Part shown: positions 1 to 7,621 of the stretch, piece after piece
Numbering within the stretch: the first letter of the stretch is position 1
Layout: every line of letters begins with the position of its first letter
Source of the DNA: an uncultured Clostridia bacterium
Lineage (GTDB): Bacteria; Bacillota; Clostridia; Christensenellales; Borkfalkiaceae
Direction: 5' to 3'
NCBI GenBank assembly: GCA_947588985.1
Contig: CANQBG010000003.1
Coordinates: 18,256 to 82,255 of the forward strand
Length of the DNA stretch: 64,000 bases
Translations under genes and position numbers: made by a program
Notes under the pieces: model-generated
What the model was told of the DNA's origin: nothing
Database searches by the model: none
The model's input: the letters and a program-made list of their open reading frames with translations, nothing else

Positions 1-1358
1 CACAGATCGAGCATGCTGTCCCCCTCGCGGAGGGAGATGACGGCCTCGCGCACGAGCACCTCCGTCTCGGGGCGGGGAATGAGCACGCGTTCATCCACCT
101 TGAAGGTGTAGCCGTAAAATTCGGTGTTGCCATAGATATACCACAGCGGCCGGCCGGTGAGGCGTTGGTTGAATACGTCGAGCACCCGCTTGCATTCCGA
201 CCGCGTGATGACCCGCTCCTCCGTGAGCGCGCTCCGCGGGATATTGAGCGAGATGGAGAGGATCCACTCGGCGTCCGATTCATCGATATTCTGCGCCGCG
301 AAGGATTTCTTCATGAGCGCGGAGAGCTTGGTGAGCTTGGTCTCCGTCACGAAGAACTCCTCGGGGGCCTCGGGATCGGCGTCCATCAGGCGGACGCGCT
401 CGAAGGCACGGATGGCGCACTCGATCATCTCGTCCGTCGGCTCCCGCGTGGTCAGCGTCTGCATGAGATAGCCGGGGGCCTTGAGGGGAAGCACAAGGGG
501 CGAATCGGTGTAGGAGAGCAGTTTTAAGATCTCATAGGAGATCCCCGCCACGACGGGCAGGAGCAGGATGCGGACCACCACGGAGAGCAAGCTCTCCCAA
601 AATCCCTCGATGTGGGCGGCCGTGTAGAGCATGTCGAGCGGCACCCCCGCGAGCGCAAAGATGAGAATGGAGATGATGAGCACGAGGAAGAGGAAGGTGG
701 TGCCGCAGCGATCGTGGAGGCGCGAGCAGCCGCGCACGTTTTCCACGGTGAGCGGCTTGCCGTATTCATAGCAGTTGATGGTCTTGTGCTCGGCCCCGTG
801 GCACATATACGTCCTGCGGAGGTCGGGGAGGAGCAGCGTAAAGAGAATATAGATGACGAAGATCGCAAGGCGGAAGCCGCCCTCGATGAGGTAGTACCAC
901 AGCCCGTACATCTCGGACTTATCCACGGCGGGGAAGGCCGTGGCGATGAGGCCCGTGAAGAGCAGGGGGAGATAGACGAAGAGCACGAGCGCGAGCGCGG
1001 CGCCGATGACGACGGCGACGCCCGTGAAGATGTCTCCGAGCGTCACCTTCCACTTATTTTTCATCCACTCGGAGAACTTGGTCGGGTCCTCCTGCTCGGT
1101 GGTATCGGCGGCCTCCGCACTGCGCATGAGGGCCTGCATGCCCCCCACGAGGGAGTTCCAGAAGCTGACGACGCCGCGGATGAAGGGAAGGCGGAGCCAC
1201 TTCTTGCGCTTTTCGGGCGGCGTCAACCGCCGTGCCTCCGTCTGAAGTTCGCCCGTATCATCCCGTACGACGGTGACGGAAGCGCGTTTCCCGCGCATCA
1301 TCACGCCCTCGATCACGGCCTGTCCGCCGATATATGTCCTGTTTGTTTTTTTCTTCAT
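1..1358 (-). CDS. prmC: DUF1385 (YqhQ-like) membrane protein fused to release-factor glutamine methyltransferase PrmC, 3' end outside window
   Basis: One uninterrupted frame of about 452 codons starts at ATG 1358 (GGGAAGGGG upstream) and runs off the left edge. Residues 1 to about 310 are a DUF1385 protein: GGQAVIEGVMMR near the N-terminus, several membrane segments, the CHGAEHKTINCYE motif and the typical end LTTREPTDEMIE. Without a stop it continues into the N-terminal helical domain of PrmC and the start of its methyltransferase domain (RPLWYIYGNTEF, then VLIPRPETEVLV and DLC at the edge). PrmC methylates the Gln of the GGQ motif of peptide-release factors RF1/RF2 using S-adenosylmethionine; the catalytic NPPY lies beyond the window. 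I checked the frame codon by codon across 3-600 and found no break. In most Clostridia these are neighbouring separate genes next to rpmE and prfA, so the fusion is unusual but fits the locus. Confidence 0.88.
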   Translation of the reverse strand, partial: MKKKTNRTYIGGQAVIEGVMMRGKRASVTVVRDDTGELQTEARRLTPPEKRKKWLRLPFIRGVVSFWNSLVGGMQALMRSAEAADTTEQEDPTKFSEWMKNKWKVTLGDIFTGVAVVIGAALALVLFVYLPLLFTGLIATAFPAVDKSEMYGLWYYLIEGGFRLAIFVIYILFTLLLPDLRRTYMCHGAEHKTINCYEYGKPLTVENVRGCSRLHDRCGTTFLFLVLIISILIFALAGVPLDMLYTAAHIEGFWESLLSVVVRILLLPVVAGISYEILKLLSYTDSPLVLPLKAPGYLMQTLTTREPTDEMIECAIRAFERVRLMDADPEAPEEFFVTETKLTKLSALMKKSFAAQNIDESDAEWILSISLNIPRSALTEERVITRSECKRVLDVFNQRLTGRPLWYIYGNTEFYGYTFKVDERVLIPRPETEVLVREAVISLREGDSMLDL

Positions 1359-1386
1359 AGCGTCCCCTTCCCTTGGAATAACAAAA

Positions 1387-1415
1387 CAGCCCAAGTTGAC
1401 CCGGGGCTGCTTTCT
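1387..1415 (-). terminator. Terminator after rpmE
   Basis: Read on the minus strand, CAGCCC and GGGCTG form a six-pair stem with an eleven-base loop, followed by TTTTGTTATT. It sits between the rpmE stop and the DUF1385-prmC start. Confidence 0.55.
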
Positions 1416-1420
1416 TTTGC

Positions 1421-1624
1421 TTAAATGCCGTATCTCTTCTTGAACTTATCGACCCGGCCGCCCGTATCGACGAGCTTCTGTCTGCCCGTGAAGAAAGGAT
1501 GGCACTTGCTGCAAATATCCACCTTCAGGATCTCGGCGTCTTTGGTCGTGCCCGTCTTGAAGGTCTCGCCGCAGGCGCAGACGACCGTCACCTCGTGGTA
1601 TTTGGGATGGATCCCTTGTTTCAT
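1421..1624 (-). CDS. rpmE: Ribosomal protein L31, zinc-binding form
   Basis: 67 residues beginning [12 protein letters not shown], the normal length for bL31. Cys16, Cys18, Cys38 and Cys41 form the zinc site of the C+ type. The start at 1624 is fixed by the purine-rich GGAGCGAGGTG a few bases upstream; the longer open frame beyond it is not needed. It is part of the large ribosomal subunit and helps bridge the two subunits. It has its own sigma-A promoter and probably its own terminator. Confidence 0.97.
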   Translation of the reverse strand: MKQGIHPKYHEVTVVCACGETFKTGTTKDAEILKVDICSKCHPFFTGRQKLVDTGGRVDKFKKRYGI

Positions 1625-1664
1625 CTCGTTCACCTCGCTCCGTGTTTTAATCAAATACGCGTCT

Positions 1665-1693
1665 ATTATATATTTTTTTTTCGCGTTCGTCAA
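1665..1693 (-). promoter_or_regulatory. Promoter of rpmE
   Basis: On the minus strand TTGACG (1693-1688), a 17-base spacer, then TATAAT (1670-1665), about 40 bases before the rpmE start. Confidence 0.8.
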
Positions 1694-1782
1694 CTGATTT
1701 TGGGCGGCAAACGCAAAAATCCCCGCGGCCGCGCCGAATTTTTCGCAAAACGGGGCAATTGTTTGAAATCGTTGAAAAAGTC

Positions 1783-1811
1783 TTGCCAAATATCGGCAAA
1801 TGCGGTATAAT
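1783..1811 (+). promoter_or_regulatory. Promoter of the 1853 operon
   Basis: TTGCCA (1783-1788), a 17-base spacer and a perfect TATAAT (1806-1811). It lies back to back with the rpmE promoter and drives the plus-strand genes that follow. Confidence 0.8.
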
Positions 1812-1852
1812 AGAAGGGAATATTACGGAAATTGTCTTGCAAGGAGCCATGG

Positions 1853-2863
1853 ATGAACAGCTGGAAGTTAGTGGGAGCCAAACAACTCGTCAAATCCGAA
1901 GTCCCTCTTCCCAAACAGGAAGTCGGCCTTTTGCGCGTTCGCGTCACCAAGGTGCTCCTCAACCGTCAGGACGCCGCCATCTACCGCGGAGACGTGCGCG
2001 TGAAATATCCCCTCACGATGGGAAGGTACGCCGTGGGATTTATCGCGGAGGACGGATTCGCGGAGTTTACCAAGGGGACGCGCGTCGTGCTGCACGGCTA
2101 TCGGCCCGTCCCTTCGGACGGCACCGAACGGCGGGACTTCTCCGCCGACGACTACCTCGCCTGCGGCAGGACGGCGGACGGCTTCCTCACCGATTTCGTC
2201 AACGTCGCCCCCGAGGACATGACGCCCCTCCCCGCCTCCGTCAGCGATGAGCGGGGGCTGCTCCTCCACAACATCGCCGTCGCCAAGGAGATCGCGGACC
2301 ACCTCGGCGCCAAGCGCGGGCAGCACATCGTCGTCGTGGGGGCAGACCTCATCGGCATCCTCGTCTGCCAGCTCCTCATCTATCAGCAGGCCGCGCCCAT
2401 CCTCGTGGACAGCAACCCGCTGCGGCTGGAATTTGCGCGCACCTGCGGGGTATATTACACCGTCCTTGCGACTTCCCATCTCGTGGACGCCGTCGCCTCT
2501 CTCACGGGCGGAAGGCTTGCGGGCGGCGCGGTGTACATCGCCACCGCCTCGGGCAACGACCCCGATATCCCCTTCCTGCTCTGTGCGCGGGAGGGCAAAG
2601 TCATCTACTTCGCGACGAGCGCGGAAAAGCTCACCGTCAACCTCGATATCGCCTTCCGCAAACATCTCTCCGTCCACTGCGTCTCGCACGGGATCAAGTA
2701 TCTCATGGCCGCCATCAACCTCATCGCCAACAAGGCCGTGGACCCCTCCCCCTTCCATGCCAACGCCCACCGCTCTTCGGGCGTGGCGAAACTCTTGGAG
2801 GAATATCCCTTAAAGCCCGACCGCGACGTGGACGAGATCAACTTCGTAGATCTGCTGCAATGA
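1853..2863 (+). CDS. Medium-chain dehydrogenase/reductase-like protein lacking the usual zinc motif
   Basis: 336 residues. The N-terminal half (VGLLRVRVTKVLLNRQDAAIYRG) resembles the GroES-like fold of zinc-type alcohol dehydrogenases. The second half has a Rossmann beta-alpha-beta (HIVVVGADLIGILVCQLL followed by the acidic ILVDSN), which suggests NAD(H) binding. The usual GHE catalytic-zinc motif is replaced by GRYAVGFIAEDG and no Cys-rich structural zinc loop is visible, so the chemistry is uncertain. Related proteins include sorbitol/threonine dehydrogenases and the dehydrogenase-like subunits used in LPS or teichoic-acid sugar synthesis. The start at 1853 is chosen because AAGGAG lies six bases upstream; an in-frame TTG at 1832 has no such site. 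cls follows after 19 bases, probably in one transcript. Confidence 0.6.
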   Translation: MNSWKLVGAKQLVKSEVPLPKQEVGLLRVRVTKVLLNRQDAAIYRGDVRVKYPLTMGRYAVGFIAEDGFAEFTKGTRVVLHGYRPVPSDGTERRDFSADDYLACGRTADGFLTDFVNVAPEDMTPLPASVSDERGLLLHNIAVAKEIADHLGAKRGQHIVVVGADLIGILVCQLLIYQQAAPILVDSNPLRLEFARTCGVYYTVLATSHLVDAVASLTGGRLAGGAVYIATASGNDPDIPFLLCAREGKVIYFATSAEKLTVNLDIAFRKHLSVHCVSHGIKYLMAAINLIANKAVDPSPFHANAHRSSGVAKLLEEYPLKPDRDVDEINFVDLLQ

Positions 2864-2882
2864 CGCGTCCCCGCATACATAT

Positions 2883-4310
2883 ATGCGGAAACTCCACTAT
2901 TTTCTGCACGGCAGACTGTTTCCCTGCGTCCTTCTCCTTGTGCCGATCGCCGCGGGAGGCGTGCTCCTCGCCGTCTTTCTCCCCCGCCTGCTCGCGCCCG
3001 TCGCGCTCGTCGAACGGGTGTTTTCCTTTGTCGTGGCGGTGATCGTCGCCACCGGGCACGATCTGCCCGAGAGCAAGGCGGCCAAGCTGCTCCTCCTCTT
3101 TCTGCCGTGGACGGGCGCCGTGCTCGCGCTCCTCTTCCGCACCCCGCGGGAGGCCGCGCGTCTGCAAAATTGTACGCCGAACCTCGGGCATGCCCCCCTT
3201 GTCGATCGTCTCTTCGCCCTTTCGGAGCGCATGACGGGGCTCCCCCCTTCCCGCGCGGAGACCGTCTCCTATTTCCCCGTGGGGCAGGAGATGTTCCGTG
3301 CGCTCACGGCCGATCTCAAGGGGGCGAAGCGGCGCATCTATCTCGAATACTACATCGTCGCGCGCGGCGTCTTTTGGGGGGAAGTGCTCAAGATCTTAAA
3401 AGAGCGCGCCGCGGCGGGCGTGGACGTCCGCCTCATCTACGACGACTTCGGCTGCGCGCTGACCCTTCCCGAGGACTATGTGCGCGAACTCGCCGCATGC
3501 GGCATCCGGGCGGCGGCGTTCGGCCGCGTGCGCCTGCGCCGCGGGCTCACCCGGCGCGACCACAGAAAGCTCGCCGTCATCGACGACGTGGCCTACTGCG
3601 GGGGCGTCAACCTTGCCGACGAATACATCGGGGAAAAGCTGCGCTTCGGGCATTGGAAGGATACCGCCCTCCGCATCCAAGGGGGAATTTCCGCATTTTC
3701 GGAGCTCTTCCTTCGGACATGGTATGCCCTTCGGCCCTCTGACGGGCTTCCCGCGCCGCAGACCTCTCCCGCGGGGGAACTCCCTTTTGCGCTTCTTTGC
3801 GACGGGGCGGACGCGCGCGAGCGGATCTTCCCGGAGGCCCTCGCCCTCCTCCTCTCTCATGCCGAGCGCCGGATCTACTGTTTCACCCCCTACCTCTCCC
3901 TCCCCGCCTCCCTTCTTGCGCGGCTGCGGGGTGCGGCGGCGGCCGGCTTGGACGTGCGCGTCGTCATCCCGCATATCCCCGACAAGCGGGCCGTCTTTTT
4001 CCTGACGCGGGCCTATGCGCGCCTGCTCGAGGAGTGCGGCGTGCAGGTGCGGGAATATGTTCCCGGCTTTTTGCACGCCAAGAGCCTCGTGATCGACGGC
4101 AAATACGCCCTCGTATCGAGCTATAATCTCGACTTCCGCAGCCTATATGTTCAGGCCGAATGCGGGGCGTTCATCGCGGACATGCCCCTTGCGGAAGAGG
4201 TCGAGCGCGACTTTCTCACCGTGTGGAAACAGAGCGCGCCCGTCAAAAAAACCAACGCATTCGTGCGCGGACTCGGGCGCATCGCCATGCTGTTTGCGCC
4301 CCTTACCTGA
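2883..4310 (+). CDS. cls: Cardiolipin synthase, phospholipase D family
   Basis: 475 residues, a normal length for bacterial ClsA-type enzymes. Two hydrophobic segments lie within residues 10-85, then two PLD catalytic domains with HxKxxxxD motifs: RDHRKLAVID followed by GGVN, and HAKSLVIDGKYALVSSYN. The enzyme joins two phosphatidylglycerol molecules to cardiolipin and glycerol at the membrane. No strong ribosome site precedes ATG 2883, so translation may be coupled to the gene just upstream. The HAD phosphatase follows after ten bases. Confidence 0.9.
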   Translation: MRKLHYFLHGRLFPCVLLLVPIAAGGVLLAVFLPRLLAPVALVERVFSFVVAVIVATGHDLPESKAAKLLLLFLPWTGAVLALLFRTPREAARLQNCTPNLGHAPLVDRLFALSERMTGLPPSRAETVSYFPVGQEMFRALTADLKGAKRRIYLEYYIVARGVFWGEVLKILKERAAAGVDVRLIYDDFGCALTLPEDYVRELAACGIRAAAFGRVRLRRGLTRRDHRKLAVIDDVAYCGGVNLADEYIGEKLRFGHWKDTALRIQGGISAFSELFLRTWYALRPSDGLPAPQTSPAGELPFALLCDGADARERIFPEALALLLSHAERRIYCFTPYLSLPASLLARLRGAAAAGLDVRVVIPHIPDKRAVFFLTRAYARLLEECGVQVREYVPGFLHAKSLVIDGKYALVSSYNLDFRSLYVQAECGAFIADMPLAEEVERDFLTVWKQSAPVKKTNAFVRGLGRIAMLFAPLT

Positions 4311-4320
4311 AGGACTTCCC

Positions 4321-5136
4321 ATGATCAAATTTATTGCAACCGACCTCGACGGCACCCTCCTCACCGAGGACAAGCGCGTCCCGCCCGAGATCTTCGAGCT
4401 CATCCCCCGCCTCTATGCGCGCGGCATCCTCTTCGCCCCCGCGAGCGGGCGGCAGTATGCCAATCTTCTTGCGCTGTTCGCCCCCGTCAAGGACCAAGTG
4501 CTCTTCATCTGCGAAAACGGCGCGCTCATCAAGTATCGCGGCAAGACCTTACATATCGATCCCATCGACGACGGGTATCTCCCCCGCGTGCTCGCGGAGA
4601 TCCGCGCCCTGCCCCACCTCTATCCCCTCCTCTGCGGCGAGCATACGGCCTACCTCGAGGACGACTTCAAGCCCTTTTACGACTTCTCGATGTCCGCCTA
4701 CACCCACTGTGAGAAGGTCCCCTCCCTCGACGGGGTCATCGGCAGAGAGCGCATCTTAAAGGTCGCCGTCTACGACGCCGTCGGCGCGGCCGAGAACTGT
4801 ATCCGCAACCTTCCCGCCCGCCTGCCCGCCCTTCGGACGGCCATCTCGGGGGAGGAGTGGTGCGATGTCACCGCGCCCGACGCGCACAAGGGCGCGGCCA
4901 TCCGCGTCATCCGCGAGCGCATGGGCCTCAAGCGGGAGGAGTGCCTCGCCTTCGGGGACCACATGAACGACTTCGAGATGCTCTCGGAGTGCGGCACGGC
5001 CTACGTCCCCGCCAACGCCTATCCTCCCCTCAAAGAGCAGTTTCCCGTCATTCCCGCAAACGGGGAGGGCGGCGTCGTTATGAAACTTCGCGAACTACTT
5101 TCGGCGGGCTGCCCCCGCAAGGAGAATCAGTCATGA
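4321..5136 (+). CDS. Cof-type HAD-IIB phosphatase
   Basis: 271 residues from ATG 4321 (GAAGGAC upstream). Motif I is FIATDLDGTLL, motif II ASGR, and the late motif GDHMNDFEML carries the magnesium-binding aspartates; the cap inserted between II and III is the C2b type. These enzymes dephosphorylate sugar phosphates, nucleotides or flavin precursors, and sequence alone does not give the substrate. The stop codon overlaps the start of the next gene (ATGA), which points to translational coupling. Confidence 0.88.
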   Translation: MIKFIATDLDGTLLTEDKRVPPEIFELIPRLYARGILFAPASGRQYANLLALFAPVKDQVLFICENGALIKYRGKTLHIDPIDDGYLPRVLAEIRALPHLYPLLCGEHTAYLEDDFKPFYDFSMSAYTHCEKVPSLDGVIGRERILKVAVYDAVGAAENCIRNLPARLPALRTAISGEEWCDVTAPDAHKGAAIRVIRERMGLKREECLAFGDHMNDFEMLSECGTAYVPANAYPPLKEQFPVIPANGEGGVVMKLRELLSAGCPRKENQS

Positions 5137-5669
5137 AATACGTCATCGCCTCGGATATCCACGGCTCGGCAAAGTACTGCCGCATGCTCAAAGAGCGATT
5201 CGAGGGGGAGCATGCCCAAAAGCTCATCCTCCTCGGAGACCTCCTCTACCACGGCGCGCGCAATCCTCTTCCGCCCGAATATTCCACGCTCGCCTGCGCG
5301 GAGATCCTCAATTCCATGAAACAAGACATCCTCTGCGTGAAGGGAAACTGCGACAGCGAAGTGGATACCCTCGTTTTGGAATTCCCCCTCTTCGCGGGAT
5401 ATTGCCTGCTGCCCGTGGGGGAGCGGACGCTCATCCTCACGCACGGGCATGAGACGCCCGCCGTGCTCCGAAAAGGCGACGTCCTCGTCTGCGGCCATTT
5501 CCATGTGCCCGCCTTCGAGGAGCGGGAGGGCTATACTTACGTCAACTGCGGGTCCGTCTCCATTCCCAAGGCAAATTCGCGGCATTCCTACCTCGTTCTC
5601 GAGGATTCCACCCTCTTCTACAAAGATCTTCTCACCGGGGAAGTCTATCTCCGAAAAGAGCTCCTCTGA
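5133..5669 (+). CDS. YfcE/MJ0936-family metallophosphoesterase
   Basis: 178 residues starting at ATG 5133, with AAGGAGAA seven bases upstream. All calcineurin-like motifs are present: SDIHG, LGDLLYHG, GNCD, LTHGH and CGHFHVP, which place two metal ions in the active site. YfcE hydrolyses phosphodiesters in vitro; its physiological substrate is unsettled. Last gene of the run that began at 1853. Confidence 0.9.
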   Translation: MKYVIASDIHGSAKYCRMLKERFEGEHAQKLILLGDLLYHGARNPLPPEYSTLACAEILNSMKQDILCVKGNCDSEVDTLVLEFPLFAGYCLLPVGERTLILTHGHETPAVLRKGDVLVCGHFHVPAFEEREGYTYVNCGSVSIPKANSRHSYLVLEDSTLFYKDLLTGEVYLRKELL

Positions 5670-5745
5670 GCTTCTCCGCGGGGGGCATGTCCGCGATGTC
5701 TCCCTCCGCGCCGAAAAAAATTTTTCGGAAAATTCCTTCAACCCC

Positions 5746-5774
5746 TTGACAAAACGCCCGAAATCCGTTACACT
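5746..5774 (+). promoter_or_regulatory. Promoter of small membrane protein 1
   Basis: Consensus TTGACA (5746-5751), a 17-base spacer and TACACT (5769-5774), 31 bases before the start codon. Confidence 0.75.
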
Positions 5775-5805
5775 ATAAGAAAATCCATTGAAGGAGATCT
5801 TTCTT

Positions 5806-6036
5806 ATGGCTACATGGTTCAACCGGCAATCCCGCCTCGTTCAGATCATCCTGCTCCTCATCCCCGTCGTCAACTGGGTCGTGGAGATCCTTGTGAGATG
5901 GTCTGCATTCCTCAAGACGAAGAGCCTCGTCACGCTGCTCGTCGCCATCCTCGTCACCTTCTTCGGCCTTGCCTTCGGCTGGCTCGACCTCATCTGGTGC
6001 CTTCTTTTCAAGCATCTCATCTTTGCAAAAGCGTAA
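5806..6036 (+). CDS. Small membrane protein, tandem paralogue 1
   Basis: 76 residues with AAGGAG ten bases upstream of ATG 5806. It has an N-terminal amphipathic TWFNRQS stretch, two hydrophobic segments (about 12-29 and 42-66) and a central RWSAFLK motif. The gene at 6198 encodes a clear paralogue with the same pattern. I do not recognise a named family. The layout (hairpin membrane protein, LLLIP before the turn, LVTFFG in helix two) faintly recalls the Pmp3/YqaE stress proteins, but that is inference. Its own consensus promoter and terminator suggest a strong monocistronic transcript. Confidence 0.8.
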   Translation: MATWFNRQSRLVQIILLLIPVVNWVVEILVRWSAFLKTKSLVTLLVAILVTFFGLAFGWLDLIWCLLFKHLIFAKA

Positions 6037-6045
6037 CGAAAGGCA

Positions 6046-6073
6046 GGGAAGCGGCGCGTCCGCTTCCCTTTTT
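6046..6073 (+). terminator. Terminator of small membrane protein 1
   Basis: GGGAAGCGG (6046-6054) pairs with CCGCTTCCC (6060-6068) around a five-base loop, followed by five T. Confidence 0.88.
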
Positions 6074-6135
6074 CTATGCCGCAAACCCCCTTCCTCCCCT
6101 CCTCGGGAAAATTCTGAAAAATTTTCGGGAAACTA

Positions 6136-6164
6136 TTGACTTTTCGTCATGAATCGTGTAGAAT
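6136..6164 (+). promoter_or_regulatory. Promoter of small membrane protein 2
   Basis: TTGACT (6136-6141), a 17-base spacer and TAGAAT (6159-6164), 33 bases before ATG 6198. Confidence 0.78.
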
Positions 6165-6197
6165 AGGAATAGATTCTTTCATAAGGAGATATAGAAA

Positions 6198-6437
6198 ATG
6201 AACTTCGATACTTGGTTCCATAAGCAGAGCAAGATCCTTCAGATCATTTTGCTCATCATCCCGTTCGTAGGTTGGATCATGGACCTTCTTGTCCGTTGGT
6301 CGGCGTTCCTCAAGAAGAACACGACCGTCAACCTCGTCATGGCGCTCGTCATCACCCTTCTCGGTGAATTCTGGATCCTCACCATTCTCGACGCTGTGTG
6401 GATCGCGCTCAACAACAAGCTCTTCCTCGAGGAGTAA
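6198..6437 (+). CDS. Small membrane protein, tandem paralogue 2
   Basis: 79 residues with AAGGAG nine bases upstream of ATG 6198. It shares with its neighbour the order TWF-x-x-QS, QIILLIIP, LVRWSAFLK and a second hydrophobic segment. Roughly half the positions match the first copy, so the duplication is old. Function unknown; a two-helix inner-membrane hairpin is the likely topology. Confidence 0.8.
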   Translation: MNFDTWFHKQSKILQIILLIIPFVGWIMDLLVRWSAFLKKNTTVNLVMALVITLLGEFWILTILDAVWIALNNKLFLEE

Positions 6438-6451
6438 CAAAGGAAAACAAG

Positions 6452-6479
6452 AAACCGTCTCGGATGAGGCGGTTTTTTC
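6452..6479 (+). terminator. Terminator of small membrane protein 2
   Basis: AAACCGTCTC pairs with GAGGCGGTTT around GGAT (one G-T pair) and runs into six T. Confidence 0.88.
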
Positions 6480-6561
6480 TTTCGAACGCGTTTGCGGCGG
6501 AACTTGTTTTGATTAACTTGTTTTGAAAAGCCGCGCGCGGGAAAAATTTCCCCTATCGGCC

Positions 6562-7620
6562 CTATAAATCGAAGGCGACGGCGGTGATGTCGTCGTGGAA
6601 GGAGCCGCAGAAGTTCTTGAGGGCGGATTTTAAGCGTTCGATGAAGCGCTCGGCGTTTTCCGAACGACTCAGGACGGCCTCGACGCGCTCCGTGCCAAAC
6701 TGCTCCCCCGCGGGGCTCTTGCTCTCGATGACGCCGTCGGTCAGCAGCACGAGGATGTCCCCCGGCGCGTATGCGATGGTGCGGTCCTCATAGCGGAAGC
6801 CGGGGATCCACGTGGAGATGGGGGGCGTGCTCCCCTCGATCTCCGCGATGCCCTCGCCGTGCCGCAAGAGGATGGGCGCATTGTGACCCGCAAAACAATA
6901 GGTAAACGTGCGGCTGTGCGCGTCGATACGCACGGCAACGGCCGTGATATACGACCGCTCGTCGAGATTGAGTTCGGCAAACTTTACGTTGAGGCCGAAG
7001 AGGGCGCGGGCGGGCGAGGGTTCGCTCCGATCCCACCCCGCCTTGACGAAGGCCGAGAGCATGCCCGCCGCCACGCCCTTCCCCGAGACGTCGGCAAGAA
7101 AGCCCATCGTCTGCCCGTCCGCTTCATAGACGTCGGGAAGATCCCCTCCGATCTCGCGGCAGGGGATATAGGTGAAGGAATAGGGCGTGCCGCTCCCCCC
7201 GGAGGCGGGCGGAAGCAGCCGCTGCTGGATGGTCTGCGCCGAATACATCTCCTGCGCGATCTCCGTCTCATAGGCGTTGTCCACGACGCCCAAATAATAC
7301 TTCCCGAGCGGGCTCACCTTCATGCGGAGGGCGAGGCCCTCCTCCCCGCTGCGGAGGATGATCTTGCGGAAGGCCGTCTTGCCCGTCCCGATGACCTCGC
7401 GGAAGAGGTTGCGCAAGGGGCAGTAGGCACAGCGCACTCCCTCGCCGCACTTGCCCTCTTTCTCGCCGCAGTCGGTGACGTCGCGGAGGGTCCCTTTGCG
7501 CCTCCCCGAACGGAAATAATCCCCGAACGCGCGGTTCATGTAGCGCACCTTATAGGACTCGTCGAGCACGATGGCCGCCGTGGGAATGTTGTCGAGCACG
7601 TCTTTATAGAGATTTGCCAT
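6562..7620 (-). CDS. PAS-domain, SpoIIE/RsbU-type protein serine phosphatase with a four-cysteine PAS
   Basis: 352 residues. Residues 1-120 form a PAS domain opening MANLYKDVLDNIPTAAIVLD. It contains Cys51, Cys58, Cys64 and Cys67 (C-x6-C-x5-C-x2-C), a spacing suited to an iron-sulfur cluster or zinc. Residues 135-352 are a PP2C phosphatase of the SpoIIE class (EIGGDLPDVYEAD, FLADVSGKGVAAGM, CFAGHNAPILL, LLTDGVIE, HDDITAVAF), which use Mn/Mg to dephosphorylate anti-anti-sigma or HPr-like partners. The same layout with Cys-rich PAS occurs in proteins encoded beside iron hydrogenases in Clostridia (HsfB type); no hydrogenase is nearby here. The start is the ATG two bases before the upstream gene's stop, so it is coupled to the lipid kinase. 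Confidence 0.85.
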   Translation of the reverse strand: MANLYKDVLDNIPTAAIVLDESYKVRYMNRAFGDYFRSGRRKGTLRDVTDCGEKEGKCGEGVRCAYCPLRNLFREVIGTGKTAFRKIILRSGEEGLALRMKVSPLGKYYLGVVDNAYETEIAQEMYSAQTIQQRLLPPASGGSGTPYSFTYIPCREIGGDLPDVYEADGQTMGFLADVSGKGVAAGMLSAFVKAGWDRSEPSPARALFGLNVKFAELNLDERSYITAVAVRIDAHSRTFTYCFAGHNAPILLRHGEGIAEIEGSTPPISTWIPGFRYEDRTIAYAPGDILVLLTDGVIESKSPAGEQFGTERVEAVLSRSENAERFIERLKSALKNFCGSFHDDITAVAFDL

Positions 7621-7621
7621 T

